Positions 1-12,631 of a stretch of DNA of 64,000 nt are shown in pieces. The notes beneath the pieces are model-generated. The model had not been told where the DNA came from and did no database searches. It saw nothing but the letters and a program-made list of their open reading frames with translations. The stretch spans positions 32,266 through 96,265 of the forward strand of contig MU831933.1 of the NCBI GenBank assembly GCA_029204225.1, read 5' to 3'. The stretch is from Diphasiastrum complanatum. Taxonomy: Eukaryota > Streptophyta > Lycopodiopsida > Lycopodiales > Lycopodiaceae. How positions within the stretch are numbered: position 1 is the first letter of the stretch; every line of letters begins with the position of its first letter. A program made the position numbers and the translations under genes.

Positions 1-320
1 CGTTTCCTGAAAGAGGGCAAAACGTTATCAGCTCTGATGATGATGTTTGTCTCCTTTTGACCAAAATCTGGCAGATTTGACTGATTTTTGTTGTTTTTTC
101 TGATATCTCATATTCAAATGAATCTTAAGATAGGTGATCTGAATAGCTTTCATTGTTCCACAATCAAATTAGATTTTAAACAAGCAAATCCACTCAAATC
201 AAGCAAAATCATCCCAAACTAACTTTAAATGCAAATTTAACACTATTCATGCCACGACAAGATGCCTAATGCAAGCTAACCATCCAACAAACATGCTGCA
301 AACTAAAAAATTGGCGTAGC
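1..320 (-). mobile_element. Start of gypsy internal region, running off the window
   Basis: This stretch lies just inside the primer-binding site of the minus-strand LTR at 343-1062, so it should be the leader and 5' end of a Ty3/gypsy element that continues past the left edge. I see no open frame or domain in it. The assignment is inferred from position only. Confidence 0.45.
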
Positions 321-338
321 TCCCCGAAAACAACGCCA
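321..338 (-). promoter_or_regulatory. Gypsy primer-binding site, tRNA-Asp type
   Basis: On the minus strand the 18 bases read TGGCGTTGTTTTCGGGGA. The plant tRNA-Asp primer site used by many Athila/Tat-type gypsy elements is TGGCGCCGTTGCCGGGGA, so 14 of 18 positions agree and three of the four differences are C to T. It starts four bases inside the LTR end, as a reverse-transcription primer site should. Confidence 0.65.
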
Positions 339-342
339 AAAT

Positions 343-1062
343 TGTAGTGGGTTTCTTTCCTTGCCTATCCTCAACCCAAGATGTAATCAATCTAGCATCA
401 AGGAGATGAAGTTAGTTGTCACACGTAGATACGTTCTCATGAGAGCGATACCATATTTCAGATTTCAGCATGAATGGAAGATCCACATCTAACTCTACAT
501 CCATTAACCCTAAGTTAACACTACAATCATTAAGACTAAGATCCACAATGAAGATAACTTACTCTTTCTCTCTCATAAAAGTATACAAACATTCAATCCC
601 AATAATAATCAGGTCCAACAATTAGCAGACACAATAAAAGCATGAGAGATGGAGAAAAAGTGATAGAGAGCAAGGACATTCATAAATCCATTTTACAAGA
701 GAACCAATCTGCTTTATTAAAATGAAGATATGTACATGTATAGGAAGCTTGAGTTGGTCCCTTCTTATAGTAGAGAAGAGGACTTTGGCCTCTAAAGCCT
801 ATTGGTTGTTTCTGCCTCCCTAATTATTCGAATATAAAAAAGAGTTCAAATTGGAGGGAAATCCAACTTTATTCACTAACTTGACATTTAGGCCCTGCGA
901 CATTAAAAGTCTCGCAAAAAGGCCTAAAGTCCTTTTATTGACTTTTTAATTAATCAAATAACTATGTGATCATTGGGTTTGACTTACACACGCAGGGTGC
1001 CAAATCCCTCTCACTTATTAACTAGGGTTAGGGTTGCCTTGGGATCTGCAAACCCTCCAACA
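343..1062 (-). repeat. Gypsy 5' LTR (family LTR1)
   Basis: On the minus strand it starts TGTTGGAGGG (right end, 1062) and ends CACTACA (343), 720 bp. A diverged second copy lies on the plus strand at 27246-28967. They share, for example, the stretch with GAGAGGGATTTGGCACCCTG (about 1000-1020 here). Because a tRNA-Asp-type primer site follows its 3' end, this is a 5' LTR and its element runs leftward. The upstream flank is copia sequence (1063-1960), so it probably inserted into that copia element. Confidence 0.75.
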
Positions 1063-1960
1063 CCAGGGCTAACATGCATTTCAGATCCTTCATTGAATTC
1101 AGATTGTTACTGAGTAATAAAACATCATTTACATAATGAGTAGTGATAATGGAAAGATCTGATATAGACTTGAAGTGAATATTTGAGTCTGTTGAGTTTG
1201 GATAGAAACCATTCTCATTTAGAACTGCAAGTTCTTCCTTGCACTGGTCAGCATCAATGGATGACTCTGCCTCTAAAACAGTATTGAGTTCCTACACAAA
1301 GTAGTAGGCCGGATCATCCATGAATAGGGATGGAGGCTATCTGGATCACTTCGATCTTCTGTCTTGAGATTCGATCCTTTGATGTTGTTCACTCCGATGA
1401 TGTTCTGGCTCATTTTTTTGAGTCAATATCGAATTTTGAAATTTCGACCCTTAGGTCAGATTTTGGCTGTTCGACCTTTGGGTCGGATTTTGCTGTAGTT
1501 TTCCTTGTGGTCGAAAAAGTGGTCTTCCACAAAAATGACGTCTCTACATGTGTATGTTTTCTGAGTGTCTAGTTTGTAGAGCTTGTATGTCTGGTGGTAT
1601 GAGGAATAACCAATAAAGATCGGATTTTTTGACCCTAGATTGGATTTTGACTATTCGATCCTTGGGTCGGATTTTTCTAGAGATCAGCAAGGATCTGACC
1701 GAGAGCAATACATCCAAACACTCTGATATTTGTGAGTGATGGCTTCGATCCTGTCCACACCTCATAAGGTGTCTTGCTATTCAGGGCCTTTGAAATGGAT
1801 CGATTTTGAAGGTAGGCTACCAAAACTATAACAATAGTACAAAATCGTAGACATGTAAGAAGGATTGGACCAAATAAGGAGGCGACTTGAGAAATGTTTT
1901 CAAGTCCCATATTTTTTTTTCTTTCTAAGAAAATCGAAGGATTGAGCAAATGATTTTAAA
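1063..1960 (-). pseudogene. Degraded Ty1/copia pol fragment (integrase end and RT)
   Basis: Read right to left, about 1790-1690 gives the copia integrase C-terminal signature TPYEVWTGSKPSLTNIRVFG. The frame then breaks several times. Around 1180-1090 there is a reverse-transcriptase catalytic segment THYVNDVLLLSNN, where the usual YVDD is YVND. No long frame survives and the RNase H end is missing because the LTR at 343-1062 cuts it off. This is a dead shred with no expected product. Confidence 0.7.
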
Positions 1961-2589
1961 GTTATACAAGTTTTTCCATGATGCTCCACGTTGAGTATGT
2001 TAAGTGCCTAGTATATAAGTCATCTAGTTTAGAAGTGATTTTCAAGTGGTTTGTGGATTATATCTAAATTTTATGGTTCCCAAGCTTATAGTAATAATAC
2101 TTAAAGCATCATTTTGGCATGACAGACATTACTATGTGAGCTTAAGTTGTACATCTTTTAAATTCTTATAGTAGATTTATTCAATTCATATTATCAATGA
2201 TTTAGAGTAATTTTCATACAAATCAAAAGCTCTTTAAGCAATACAAAAGATCAAATTTCTCATCTGTGTGTCGTTTAAAAGTTAAAAGAATAATAAAATT
2301 TATTTTTATTGCAAATTACTTCATCATTAAAGAGAAACTTTCATGCAAATCAGTAGCTTTCTTAGCCATACAAAAGATCAATTTTCTCATCTTTTAGCGT
2401 TTTGAATATTAAAAGAACAACAAAATTTGCAAATCAATTCATCATTAGAAAGAACTTGAGACTGGCAAAAGAAAAATATGTCATTAAATACCGATTCTCT
2501 CACTTGTTTTTTTACATCTATAATTTTCATTTGTTCACAACATGTCAAGTATACTATCTTGATCTACTGAACTATACCGCCCAAGACAT
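1961..2589. other. AT-rich DNA, nothing recognised
   Basis: The region is AT-rich with two loosely similar stretches near 2220-2290 and 2340-2410 (shared phrase about cacaaaagatcaa and ttctcatc), suggesting an old local duplication. I see no coding signal. Confidence 0.4.
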
Positions 2590-3260
2590 TCAAAGTTTCC
2601 AAAGACTGTTTGTGGAACACTTCTTGTGTACAACAATATTCGAAGCCTTTGACCTAGAAATATCATGTAATATACAACATATTTCCAATTCTATGATAAA
2701 CTGATTGCCAGAAAATTGAGAGCTTAATCCCATTCCTTGCTCTTTTGTGTTCGTATTGTAGGGCCATATCATTACAAAGAAAAAATATCGTCCAACTTCA
2801 TCCCATACAAAAGCCAGGCCTTTCAATCCACACTAGATGATGTTGTGACTGGAGCCAAACTCAAGAATGGACTTCGCTGCCTCTAGGTGACATTGACATT
2901 GTTCCTTCAAGTCAAATACCTTCAAGCTTCCAAACAGATGTCCAACTACAAAGCGAACATTTTTGGATGCATGCATGCCCATGGATTCCAGAAGTGTTCT
3001 TGAACCTTTACCTAGACCAACCAAACATTAGGGGCAAAACAACTAACAACTTTGAGAGTCAACAAATTGTGATTAAGGCCAGAAGTCAAAGGTGGCAAGA
3101 GCATTGGGCCCTCAACTTCATCCATGTGCGTAGTGAAATGCAGGATGAGTTCATGAAACCACCCAAATAGGGAATTGACATCTGGCACAAGAACTATGTG
3201 TGTTTGTGCTCCACCTGTCCTAACTCGACAAAGATGTGGAGGCTTGTAGAAAAAAGTGAA
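2590..3260 (-). pseudogene. Unrecognised broken coding segment
   Basis: On the minus strand several adjoining open segments read like one decayed protein: HTQIVLVPDVNSLFGWFHEL-like at about 3210-3150, then TLKVVSCFAPNVWLV, then GLGKGSRTLLESMGMHASKN after a one-base frame change near 3020, then GLAFVWDEVGRYFFFV near 2820-2770. Stops and shifts break it. I do not recognise the family. It could be an old gene or transposon fragment, or chance. Confidence 0.25.
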
Positions 3261-4057
3261 AATCTACGTATAAAGAATATAAAGAGGACAAACTAGCCAA
3301 TAGGGTGTCCGAAATGGCAGATTCAATAAGTGCAAGTACTTTGATATTGTTGACAACTACATGCATAATCATGCTCATGTGGTCTGCTATGCCCTATGTG
3401 GCAGCCTATCATTGGCCATCCACATTTCACCAAACGACAAAATTGACAAAAATGTAAAAATTTGCACTAGAAATGTGAAAAAAAAGGGTTCACACATGCG
3501 GCCGTGCGATCGCGGTATGGGCGAAAAAAAAAATAAGAAAGAAAAAACATCCACCTTCTCACCTTGGCATCACGCAAGGGAAGTCCCTCTTCTTCTCGAC
3601 CGTTCCGCCCTGCCCTCGAGCTCTCGCCTTTGGACATTGGGTCCTCTCAAGGCCATCAAGATTGCTTATATATTTCTTCTCATAAATCCATAAAAAGGTT
3701 TATGGGATAAATTTTGGTTGCCCAAGCAACCAATTTAAAAAAAAAAAAAAAAAAAACCTGTGGTGTTGCACGGCCAAAGCCCCAAGTGCTCCTAATATCC
3801 GAGGTCCCTTGCCCCAAACACTAAAATGGAATGAAAGAAGGGTATAATAGGGGGCGACAAGAGGTTAATACGATTTGAAAGGATTAATGGCATGGAGAAT
3901 AAAACGCTAATACGTGATTAATGAGATGGGAGGGAGTACAGAACGCAAAGGATTAATGGGATTCGATGAGATGATGTGAAAGGAATAACGCGATGGGATG
4001 GAACCCAGGGAGTGAGGAGAGCAGCACTACTGCATCCCAAATATTACTTACTATTAT
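3261..4057. other. Intergenic DNA upstream of the PPR remnant
   Basis: It contains an A-run of about 19 bases at 3741-3759 and short purine-rich stretches. The 110-codon open frame at 3361-3693 has no recognisable domain. No promoter could be assigned with confidence. Confidence 0.35.
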
Positions 4058-5665
4058 TTGATGTGCGAGAGAGAGCTTAAGGAGCGCAGCAGCAGCACGC
4101 CCGCCATGGCAATGACTACGCCCACAAATGACTACGCCCTCTCATCTTCTTCTGCTTCGCTCACTTGTACTACTGCTCTTCTTCCTCCTTCTACAGATCG
4201 TCCTTGGATGGACGTCACCAGAAGGAAGGCACTGTGGATCAACAATCGGTTCAATCCTCATTGGGTTCGTGCCAGGCTACATTTTCAACAACGGAAGCCT
4301 TTCGCTTTTTCAAAACCTCGGGGCTCGGGTATGCTTATTATTTCTGCCATATACTTTTTAACTCGCCAGCACTCCGTGGCTGAAGGGGGAGATGAATTTG
4401 CAGAGATGCTTAAAGCCACATCGACAATCCTTAATCATGTTTCTGATGCATTCCAGTACCCTTGTTGACATGTATGCAAAATGTGGCTGCACAGAGGATG
4501 CCCGGGAGCTGTTCGACAACATGAGTAAACGAGATGTGGTTTCATGGAATGTGATGATTGCGGGATATGCACCGAATGGGCTTGGCAAGGAGGCCCTTGC
4601 TCTTTATGAGCAAATGAAACAGGAAGGCATGCAGCCAAACAAGGTCAGTCGGATGTGGTTGTAGGCAGCACCCTTGTTGACATGTATGCAAAATGCGGGT
4701 GCACAGAGGACGCCCGTGAGCTGTTCGACAACATGAGTGAACGAGACGTGGTTTCATGGAGTGCGATGATTGCGGGATATGCACAGAATGGGCTTGCCCA
4801 AGAGGCCCTTGCTCTGTTTGAGCAAATGCAGAGGGAAGGCATGAAACCTGACGAGGTCACGTACATTAGTGTCCTCTCTGCATGTGCCCATTCTGGCCTA
4901 GTAGATCAAGGTTGTTATGTCTTTGATTCCATGTGTAAAAATCATGGTGTCACACCAACAAAGGAACATTATGCATGTATGGTTGATCTTCTAGGTCGTG
5001 CAGGGTTCTTGGCCGATGCTGAGCTCGTTATCAACAAAATGCCAATTCAGCCTAATAGTGTGGTTTAGATGACTTTGCTTGGTGCTGCTAGAAACCATGG
5101 CCATGCGGAGATAGGAAGACGGGCCTTTGATCGAGTCATGAAGTTGGAACCAAAAATTGCTGCATGTTGTGTGCTGCTATCAAACATCTATGCAGCTGCT
5201 CGTAGGAAGGATGAATTAGCTTAGATCAGAAATGAAATGGAGGCAGGCATGAAAAAAATTACTGGGTGGAGCTGGATTGAAATTGATAACCAACCGCATG
5301 CCTTTGTTGTAGGTGATGTAACTCATCCACAAAGCAAGGAGATTCAGGCTAAACTAGATAGATGGGTGGGGTTGATGAAGAAGGCAGGGTATAAACCTAA
5401 TTTAAGCTTTGTGCTGGATGATGTGGAGGACGAGAAGGAGAATGCTTTGTGTCGACATAGTGAGAAGCTGGCCATTGCTTTTGGGTTCGTTAACACGCCT
5501 TCTGGGACACATATTCGCATCAAAAAGAATCTTCGGGTCTGCGGTGACTGTCACAATGCCACAAAGATCATCTCAAAAATTGTCAGGCGTGACATGAGTG
5601 TGATGGATGCAAACAGATACCACCATTTTAAGGATTGCTTCTGTTCATGTGGAGATTATTGGTGA
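4058..5665 (+). pseudogene. PPR protein, PLS/E/DYW class, broken
   Basis: The intact family makes organelle RNA-binding proteins that direct C-to-U editing, the DYW domain being the deaminase. Here the N-terminus is unclear (possible ATG at 4058 or 4106). Two PPR repeats follow (about 4456-4650 and 4668-4860), then GLVDQGCYVFDSM- and LLGRAGFLADAELVI-type repeats, the E/E+ region, and a DYW domain (about 5400-5662) with CRHSEKLAIAFG, the CGDCH zinc motif and the terminal CGDYW. Damage includes a one-base frame change before the first repeat near 4455, an internal deletion between the two repeats that also shifts frame, and in-frame TAG codons at 5066-5068 and 5222-5224 where the family has tryptophan and probably glutamine. 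The expected GxCSC of DYW reads CFCSC. Not functional as it stands. Confidence 0.85.
4459..4860 (+). repeat. Direct repeat of one PPR motif, about 212 bp apart
   Basis: The segments starting at 4459 and 4671 both begin CCCTTGTTGACATGTATGC and stay closely similar for about 185 bp. Both encode STLVDMYAKCG, RELFDNMS and MIAGYA. Normal spacing between equivalent repeats in PLS-type PPR proteins is roughly 300 bp, so about 90 bp between the units has been lost. Confidence 0.8.
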
Positions 5666-6168
<503 letters not shown>

Positions 6169-7869
6169 TCTAATCAAGAAATGCTCTCATGATTTACTTG
6201 CTTGTTTATGTCACTCTGATCACAATGAACGAATTGTCTTGAGTTCTTTTAACAAGATTTCGTACAACACTCTGAATGTTAACAATGAAAAAATTCGTGT
6301 GAACAGTCTTCTAATCCTCTCAATATGGTTGTTGTTACTAACGGGTATGAAGAGTTGAAATGATTGTGAATTTACTACTCGTTGATGCTTAACTTTCATT
6401 AACGAGGAACTTAACTTTCATTAACAAGGTTTCTTGTGAAGTGTATTGCTTTTTGGTTAAACCTTTGGTTACACTCAGATGTCATGCACTTCGTGTTGTA
6501 TTTACATCACTATCTTGAACGGTTTTCCTAGACTTGAGACTTGTTGATATATAAGATGTTTTTTGGTTGGTACATTAGTAATAATGAAATTTGGATTATT
6601 TTTCACTGTTTGTTTTTTGTTGGTTAAAATTTTCTTGAAACAAATACAAGCACTTACTCCTCAGCCGTTGCCTTTGGAAGTATACGTCATGTTTTAATTT
6701 TTGCTCTATAGTACTTTTGTGGTACTTTAATGTTGTATTGTCTCTGTGTCATTGCCTTGATTTTTATGGTTGTGTTTGGGCTCAATTTTTGTGGCTTTTT
6801 TTGATAAATTTTTTTGATTTGTTTTTGGATCCTGGTGCTTGTTCTCTCCCTTGGTTCACCCTTGGCCTCGTCTCGTTGTCGCACTCTCCTTTGGTTTTGT
6901 TGTTGTCTCTCTCATCTACGGATGCTCCTACTTCATGGCTGTGATGTGGTGGTTGGCTTTTGTTCCTTTTGTCTTGGCGTGCGTAGTGTGAAAATTGTCA
7001 ATTTACTACTTGACTATTATTGGCAATTTGAGTCCAGAACTCATAAAATGAGAGAAGTTTTTCCATGTGTAGAGGCCTAAAATAGTAATCATTATTATTT
7101 TTTAAAGTCTCTAGAAGTGTCAAAATTTGAAGGTCTATGGAAGATTTATTTTGAAGTTATATTTTGGCAATTTTTTACTAAGTGGTGGATAAGCTAGGGT
7201 TAGGGCACTAAGAGAGAGGAGAGAGACTCATCTTCCAAGAGTATTAGTAGGAAAGGCATGGAGAACACCAACCAGTGTTCACTCCATCTTTGGAGATCTT
7301 TTTTGAAGAATTTTATTGTCTACTTTTGGTATTTTACTACAGTGTAGTATTATTGTGCATAGTTTTGATGTTTGCTTGTAGGTGATGATTAATCTATGTT
7401 AATGGTACCGTATGGATTGTAGTAAAGGGTTGCAAGTACGGGTTTGGACAATGCTTAATCTATTTTTAGCCATGATTACCTTTTATGCATGATTTCACTG
7501 ATTCTAGCAAGCTAGAAAATGTGTTTTTCTACATAAAATCACTTCATAGTTTCGTGCAATGAATTAGGCCAAAGATCAAAGATTTTAGATCCACTTTGGA
7601 TCTGGTTTTTTCACATGTAGTAGTTCATTTTCTACGTTCTTGTTGCCTTTGCTCTTGCTTCTACGGTCCTACTCTCCTCCTTGCAATTAGTTGGCTTAAT
7701 TATTCGTGGATCTGTGGGTGGTTTTATACATTTCAGAACTTATTAGTAAGAGCAAGTCACTCTGAATTGAATGTGGATATCTGCTTCTTTGCAGCAATTA
7801 TTTCATCCTTGCTATTGTCCAATTCGGACTGTAGAGACAATGAATAATCGTGGGTGTTTCTGAGTGATC
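6169..7869. other. 1.7 kb without recognisable genes
   Basis: T-rich, low-complexity plus strand. Short open frames at 6717-6944 and 7596-7847 are hydrophobic only because of the T content. No retroelement motif was found. Confidence 0.35.
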
Positions 7870-8985
7870 TCAAATTTCTTGTTGTTCTACTCCATGGTGT
7901 TGAGCTGAGACAATAGCTTGGTCATCTTTTTCTTCAAATCTTCATTCTGCCACTGAATTTTGGCAATCTTCAGGTAACCCTAGCCTGTAGCATCCACATT
8001 TCTGATGAGTCTCACGAGTTAAGGAAGAAAACCAGGCCGGTGTCTCAGACTCAGGTGTCTGTTCTTGCTATGTTGTGTCGGTCTGAGTACCAGATTTATC
8101 ATTGTCAGTATCAGGAGGTGTGCTGATATCTGTAGCAATAGAGGGTTGGGTGGCTTCAACTTGAACTACTTCAAACCTATAGTTTGCAGCATCCTGATTG
8201 TCGTCTTCCAACATCTCTATGTCTTGGTTCATATCAGTAGTAGCATTGGAAATTATGGGCACTGAGTCTTTTACAACTTGACTCGGCCCTACCTCGGCTT
8301 GTTGATCATCAGGTGTGTCGTCAATGATCATTATGCCAGTGAGATCCACTTGCGATGGAGCTGCAAGTGATGCATTTTTCTTTTTGAGCAGTGACAACTC
8401 CCCTGACATTAGAATGCTGAAGTGTAACATGGGTAGGAGATGTGTGCGATACATAGGCAACATACTTGCCATGCTTCATAGACCGATGGAAGGCCTTGAA
8501 AGCAATCACACTAAAATTGATCTGCTCGCCCTTGACGGCTGCCAGTAGATAACCGATGTTGGCGACCGAAATGGTCACGTTGGCATTTGTAGCTAAAAGT
8601 ATATGGTTATAGTATTCACAAAAATTATGAAACGTCGCATCCCTGATCATGGATACCTTGTAACCTTTCCTCGGCATGAAAAAATTGCCATGGAAGAGGT
8701 TGGCTTCATCTATGTCCTCCCTTGATAGAGATGGAGGGACTATGCCATCTGTAAGCAAGTGAAGCGCCACAACAAATGTGGCTTATGAAATATCCATACG
8801 GATGCCACGAACTTGCGTTAAGTATGCAGAACGTGAAATCCAGCAATCCTTGAATGAACTTGTTGTTGGCCTCGATTAGCACTGTTGAAGGGTCAATCTG
8901 CAACATGAATCCCAGCGTCTGAAATTCCTCAAGGTTCATTTTGCTCCTCACATTCTAGTTGACATTAGTTGGTACTGTTGATCCA
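7870..8985 (-). pseudogene. aORF family member 1 (putative plant transposon protein-like), broken
   Basis: Read right to left it begins near 8985 (MAIGSTVPTNVN), then MNLEEFQTLGFMLQIDPSTV, then VRGIRMDIS with a stop after it, then a helical core near 8660-8440 (NHILLATNANVTISVANIGY, LLAAVKGEQINFSVIAFKAF). An acidic Ser/Thr linker follows (8340-8060), then a coiled coil (YLKIAKIQWQNEDLKKKMTK, about 7980-7870). The VRG block plus the hydrophobic core resembles the domain named putative plant transposon protein. That match is by eye and tentative. At least two frame changes and several stops make it dead. Layout matches the members at 17999-21200 and 54000-57640. Confidence 0.5.
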
Positions 8986-9521
8986 ATAGCCATCGCTGAA
9001 GCTATTAGGTAGAGCTTGATTGAAGACACAATCGCTGATGATAATGGATCATGATGGTAGCGTTTAGAGAGCCAGTAAGCATGAAAGCTCAATCGTAAAT
9101 GCTGGTGAGGTAAAACAAAAATAACAAGAAAGTTGGTGTAAGTAGCAAAACGGTCAGAATTTGAGTAATAAAGGTGGCACGAAGTTGTAAGAGTACATGT
9201 GTCAATTGACAAAATGTCCGCCGTCATGCATTAACTAGAAGTTCTATGTAACATTGTCTCAATTAATTTTGGACTTTCTCAAAATTTATTTTCGAATTGG
9301 ACGAGAATTTCAAAATAGAATTTAATAACAAAATAGCTGAAAACTTTGACAATGTCTGATACTTACTTTACAAAAGATCAAAAAGGGTATTACAACCACT
9401 CTGCATAGACTAAGGACTCACAAAATGCCATCAAACATCACATATACATATCATATATTATGGTCAAGGTGATCAAAGGGAAGACTCATCATCTTTCACA
9501 TCTTACACCTTTCTTACTTCA
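8986..9521. other. Upstream side of aORF member 1, no gene seen
   Basis: AT-rich. It may hold the leader of the minus-strand remnant to its left, but no clear TATA box in the right place was found. Confidence 0.3.
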
Positions 9522-9715
9522 ATGCTAGATGAGCCAACATGCTATGAAGATGCTTGTAAATCTAAAAGTTGGATGGATGCTATGCAAGTAGAGTATGATG
9601 CTCTCATTGAGAATCATACTTGGGATCTTGTGGATCTTCCTCAAGGGAAGAAACCTCTTGATTGCAAGTGGGTATTTAGATTGAAGGATCTAGACCATGA
9701 TCTATGGATCTAGGC
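9522..9715 (+). pseudogene. Ty1/copia RT N-terminal fragment
   Basis: The frame reads MLDEPTCYEDACKSKSWMDA, then MQVEYDALIENHTWDLVDLP and KKPLDCKWVFRLK, the start of the copia reverse-transcriptase domain. It ends abruptly after WVFRLK and the following sequence is unrelated, so this is a truncated insertion or deletion remnant. The catalytic region is absent. Confidence 0.85.
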
Positions 9716-10184
9716 CAGGGTTTTCACATTAGGGCAAGAAAGTTGAGTCTACTTCCTTATTACATGCTGGATTTTCACCTAACTTGGCAAAGGAAGTGTC
9801 TTTTACTATGTATTCTCATTCTCCATAGTGAGGAGATAGAAACTTTTTGGAGCCTCAAGGAGAAACTCAAGTTTTCTCTCTATGTATGGTGATTGCTTTT
9901 AATTCCAATGAAACCCAGCTTTGGCACACTCTAAACACTGTCTACAGGCCATACTACAGCCTCATTTTCACACGTGTGAAGTCGGATTATAGTTTTTGAT
10001 CAATGCTCTGATTGTCTCTACTTGTTTTCTATCAAGCTACTAAATTAGATCTTGTTTTCTGATGACTAGTATCTGATAGATTGTTTAAAAAGCACACAAT
10101 CAACCTTGTGGATCATTCAAAGATCCATTTATGGTCCTTAGTACTATACTTTTAACATTCAAAACATCATACCAAAGGGATTCA
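9716..10184 (-). other. Copia-leader-like DNA
   Basis: Contains TTTTCACACGTGTGAAG at 9967-9983 beside a phrase like GGCCTGTAGACAG read on the minus strand. This is the palindrome-plus-TGTAG pattern seen in the leaders of copia A, B and C. No coding sequence. Confidence 0.35.
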
Positions 10185-10380
10185 CCATTTGATAGTGAGT
10201 CTTGAGTGCATCCAATGCAGCTCTCTCTATTGTGACACACTAAGCAATGATGTGATCCATCACTGATATATTTATTACCGATAATACCTTATGTGCCCTT
10301 CTATCAAATGATTGCATATCACTAGCAGTTGTTGATCTTTTTTCCATCCCTGTAATGATGACTCAAAGCTCCTTTTCCAT
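10185..10380 (-). pseudogene. Probable Ty1/copia gag fragment
   Basis: The minus strand gives FDRRAHKVLSVINISVMDHI and then ERAALDALKTHYQM with one stop between. This is the pattern of the copia gag N-terminal half (a run ending in A-x-x-x-L-x-x-x-Y). Short, and supported only by that pattern. Confidence 0.4.
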
Positions 10381-12228
10381 TAAAATTCTTTTCACTTTAA
10401 ATTTTTGTGGCTATAACTGGATACCCAATCCAATTTACTAGCTTCTCCAAGCCTAGATTCACTCAATCCTACAATTTTGCTAGAAATAGCCCTTATGGCA
10501 CATTCTGATAGCCCAATGAAAGCCTTTAAGAGCAATAGCAAGCTCCACAAGTCCACTTTTAGGTTTGACTATAAAAGAATTTAAATTTTCTCACCACCAA
10601 ATTTGACCTAGCATGCCGAAAACGTCTCCAATTTTCCCAAATGCTACAATGTTGCATCATTGATTTTGTCACCTTCAAAATGGTCTAATAATACCTATGA
10701 TCCACTTTTTCTCTATGATAGGGCTATCTAGATATCCGAGAAGACGTGTACTTGTAGGATACAATCCTTTACAACCCTTGATTTGGAGAAGATGGGCCTT
10801 TCAACAACCCTAAACGGACAAAAGACTCAAAAAATTAGGGGCTTAGCGATATTTTGAACTTGTTTTTCACAATGGAAAGAATGTTTCCTTTAAGGCAAAA
10901 TTCACATATCAAGCCCCTGTCTCCATTTCAAACTTAATTTTTTTAGAGAAAATAAAAGTCAAAATGCCCTTTGGGCTCTTTTACATGGAATTATTTGCAT
11001 TCAATGGATGACAACAATCATATAGCTTTTGTTGGTATGATTTCCACTATCAAATCCACTTAAACTTGATGTGATGGATTCGTTTATCCCTACATGGTGA
11101 TTCATCCTCTTATGGATGCTAGCACCCTAGAGCTACTAAGTACTCTTTTTTCTCTCAATGTAGGTGAGCCCCCGTCGGCTCCATTTTCTTTACCATGGTT
11201 TTTCTCCAGATCTGATTTCTAGATTCTCACCTACTTGGTCCATGGCCTATCACAACCGCTTGGTAGCAAATTTGCCCTAGTCCAGTGCCCTATTGTATCT
11301 TTTTATTCCTTTCAAAGGCGATGTCTATAGAGCAAGATACATGGTTTTTTTTGCCTAAAACTCTAAAGTGCACCCTTTAGTAGAATTTTTTGCATGAATT
11401 TCGACCATGTCAGCTTTCAAACCTCTGAGATATCACACCTTGCTTTACCCTAGAACATTAATAATATTTGAAATCATCCAATTTGATTGAGAATTGATCA
11501 AGAACACATGATTCCAACTTTCCACAACAAAAACTTTGTTTGTTATGAAAAGATCTCTGAGAGTGACTTAGAATTTACTGGATATTTCACCCATTTGCTT
11601 CCTTTTCCTCCTTATCAAATCTAAACAAGCCTTAAGTCTTGAATCTGTTGTTCTGATAATGATTCTCCTAGAAACCGAGGCTCTACTACTAAATTGAGAA
11701 TCTAGTCAAACCACGAACAGTTCAAATAGCATAATAGCTTCAAGATAGAAGATAGGAACAACTCTCCACCAAGCAAAAGAGATAGTTACAAGCTTAATGG
11801 GGCTTAGGGCTTTGATAGGTATTGGCCCTTCTAGCCTACCAATCTGAGAGAGAAAATTGCAGTGCACATTAATCATTGCTACTTTTAACTAAAAAATGTA
11901 CCTTTCTAGATGCACGATATTATTTTCTACCAATATTCTCTTGATGTGCTAGTTATTGTCTACTTGTCAAATGGAAAGTATAGAGTACTATATATTCTTC
12001 AAAACATGTTCCATGACAAAATTACCAATGGGATTCTAAAAACTTTAGCTTTCATAAAGGTTTGACTTAATCATTCAGTTCTCTAACTTGAAGGGCAAAT
12101 CTATTAGACGACCTTCAAATAATATTTAGTAGATTCTCTTGTCTTTAAGAGGCAAATAACCCACCCCTTGAAGGTAGATAATAAATAGCCCCATCGAAAC
12201 ACATATGGATATCAAAGTCCAAGCCAAC

Positions 12229-12229
<1 letters not shown>
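10381..12229. other. 1.8 kb without recognisable genes
   Basis: No domain, LTR end or primer site was recognised on either strand. It may be very old transposon sequence. Confidence 0.35.
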
Positions 12230-12280
<51 letters not shown>

Positions 12281-12331
12281 AAAACACACACACACACAAT
12301 CGGAAGAAAAGGGGGGGGGGGGGGGGGGGGG
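12230..12331. repeat. Compound microsatellite (CT)n(CA)n plus G homopolymer
   Basis: CT repeats run from about 12230 to 12259, CA from 12258 to 12298 with one AAAA interruption, and a run of 21 G at 12311-12331. Such a long G run is unusual and could form quadruplex-like structures. Its exact length is likely uncertain in the assembly. Confidence 0.95.
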
Positions 12332-12586
12332 ATTGATTGTCCATGTTGGCATTTTGGGGTTTCCCCAAAGCCCTATAGTTGGGTGACCGTTGTTGGGCCG
12401 ATTCCAACTAGGAATTGGGCTTTACATTTGTCCCATAAGCAAATTTTGATACAAGCTTAACATCTTCATAAAACCTAGGTACAACAATATTAGTAATACA
12501 CTCAAGATAACACAAGTACTACTCTAAAGCCTATGAATGAAAAAGTGAAGAAAACCCTCAATATGGTGCTAAGAAAATGAAGAATG

Positions 12587-12631
12587 AGAGAAACGAGAGG
12601 GAGGGAGGGAGAGAGAGAGAGAGAGAGAGAT
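12587..12631. repeat. GA-rich microsatellite
   Basis: GAGAG, GAGG and finally a pure (GA)n run ending at 12631. Confidence 0.9.

Noticed and set aside
3361-3693. 110-codon frame upstream of the PPR remnant
   Set aside because: No domain, no homologue recognised, low-complexity Lys runs; treated as chance.
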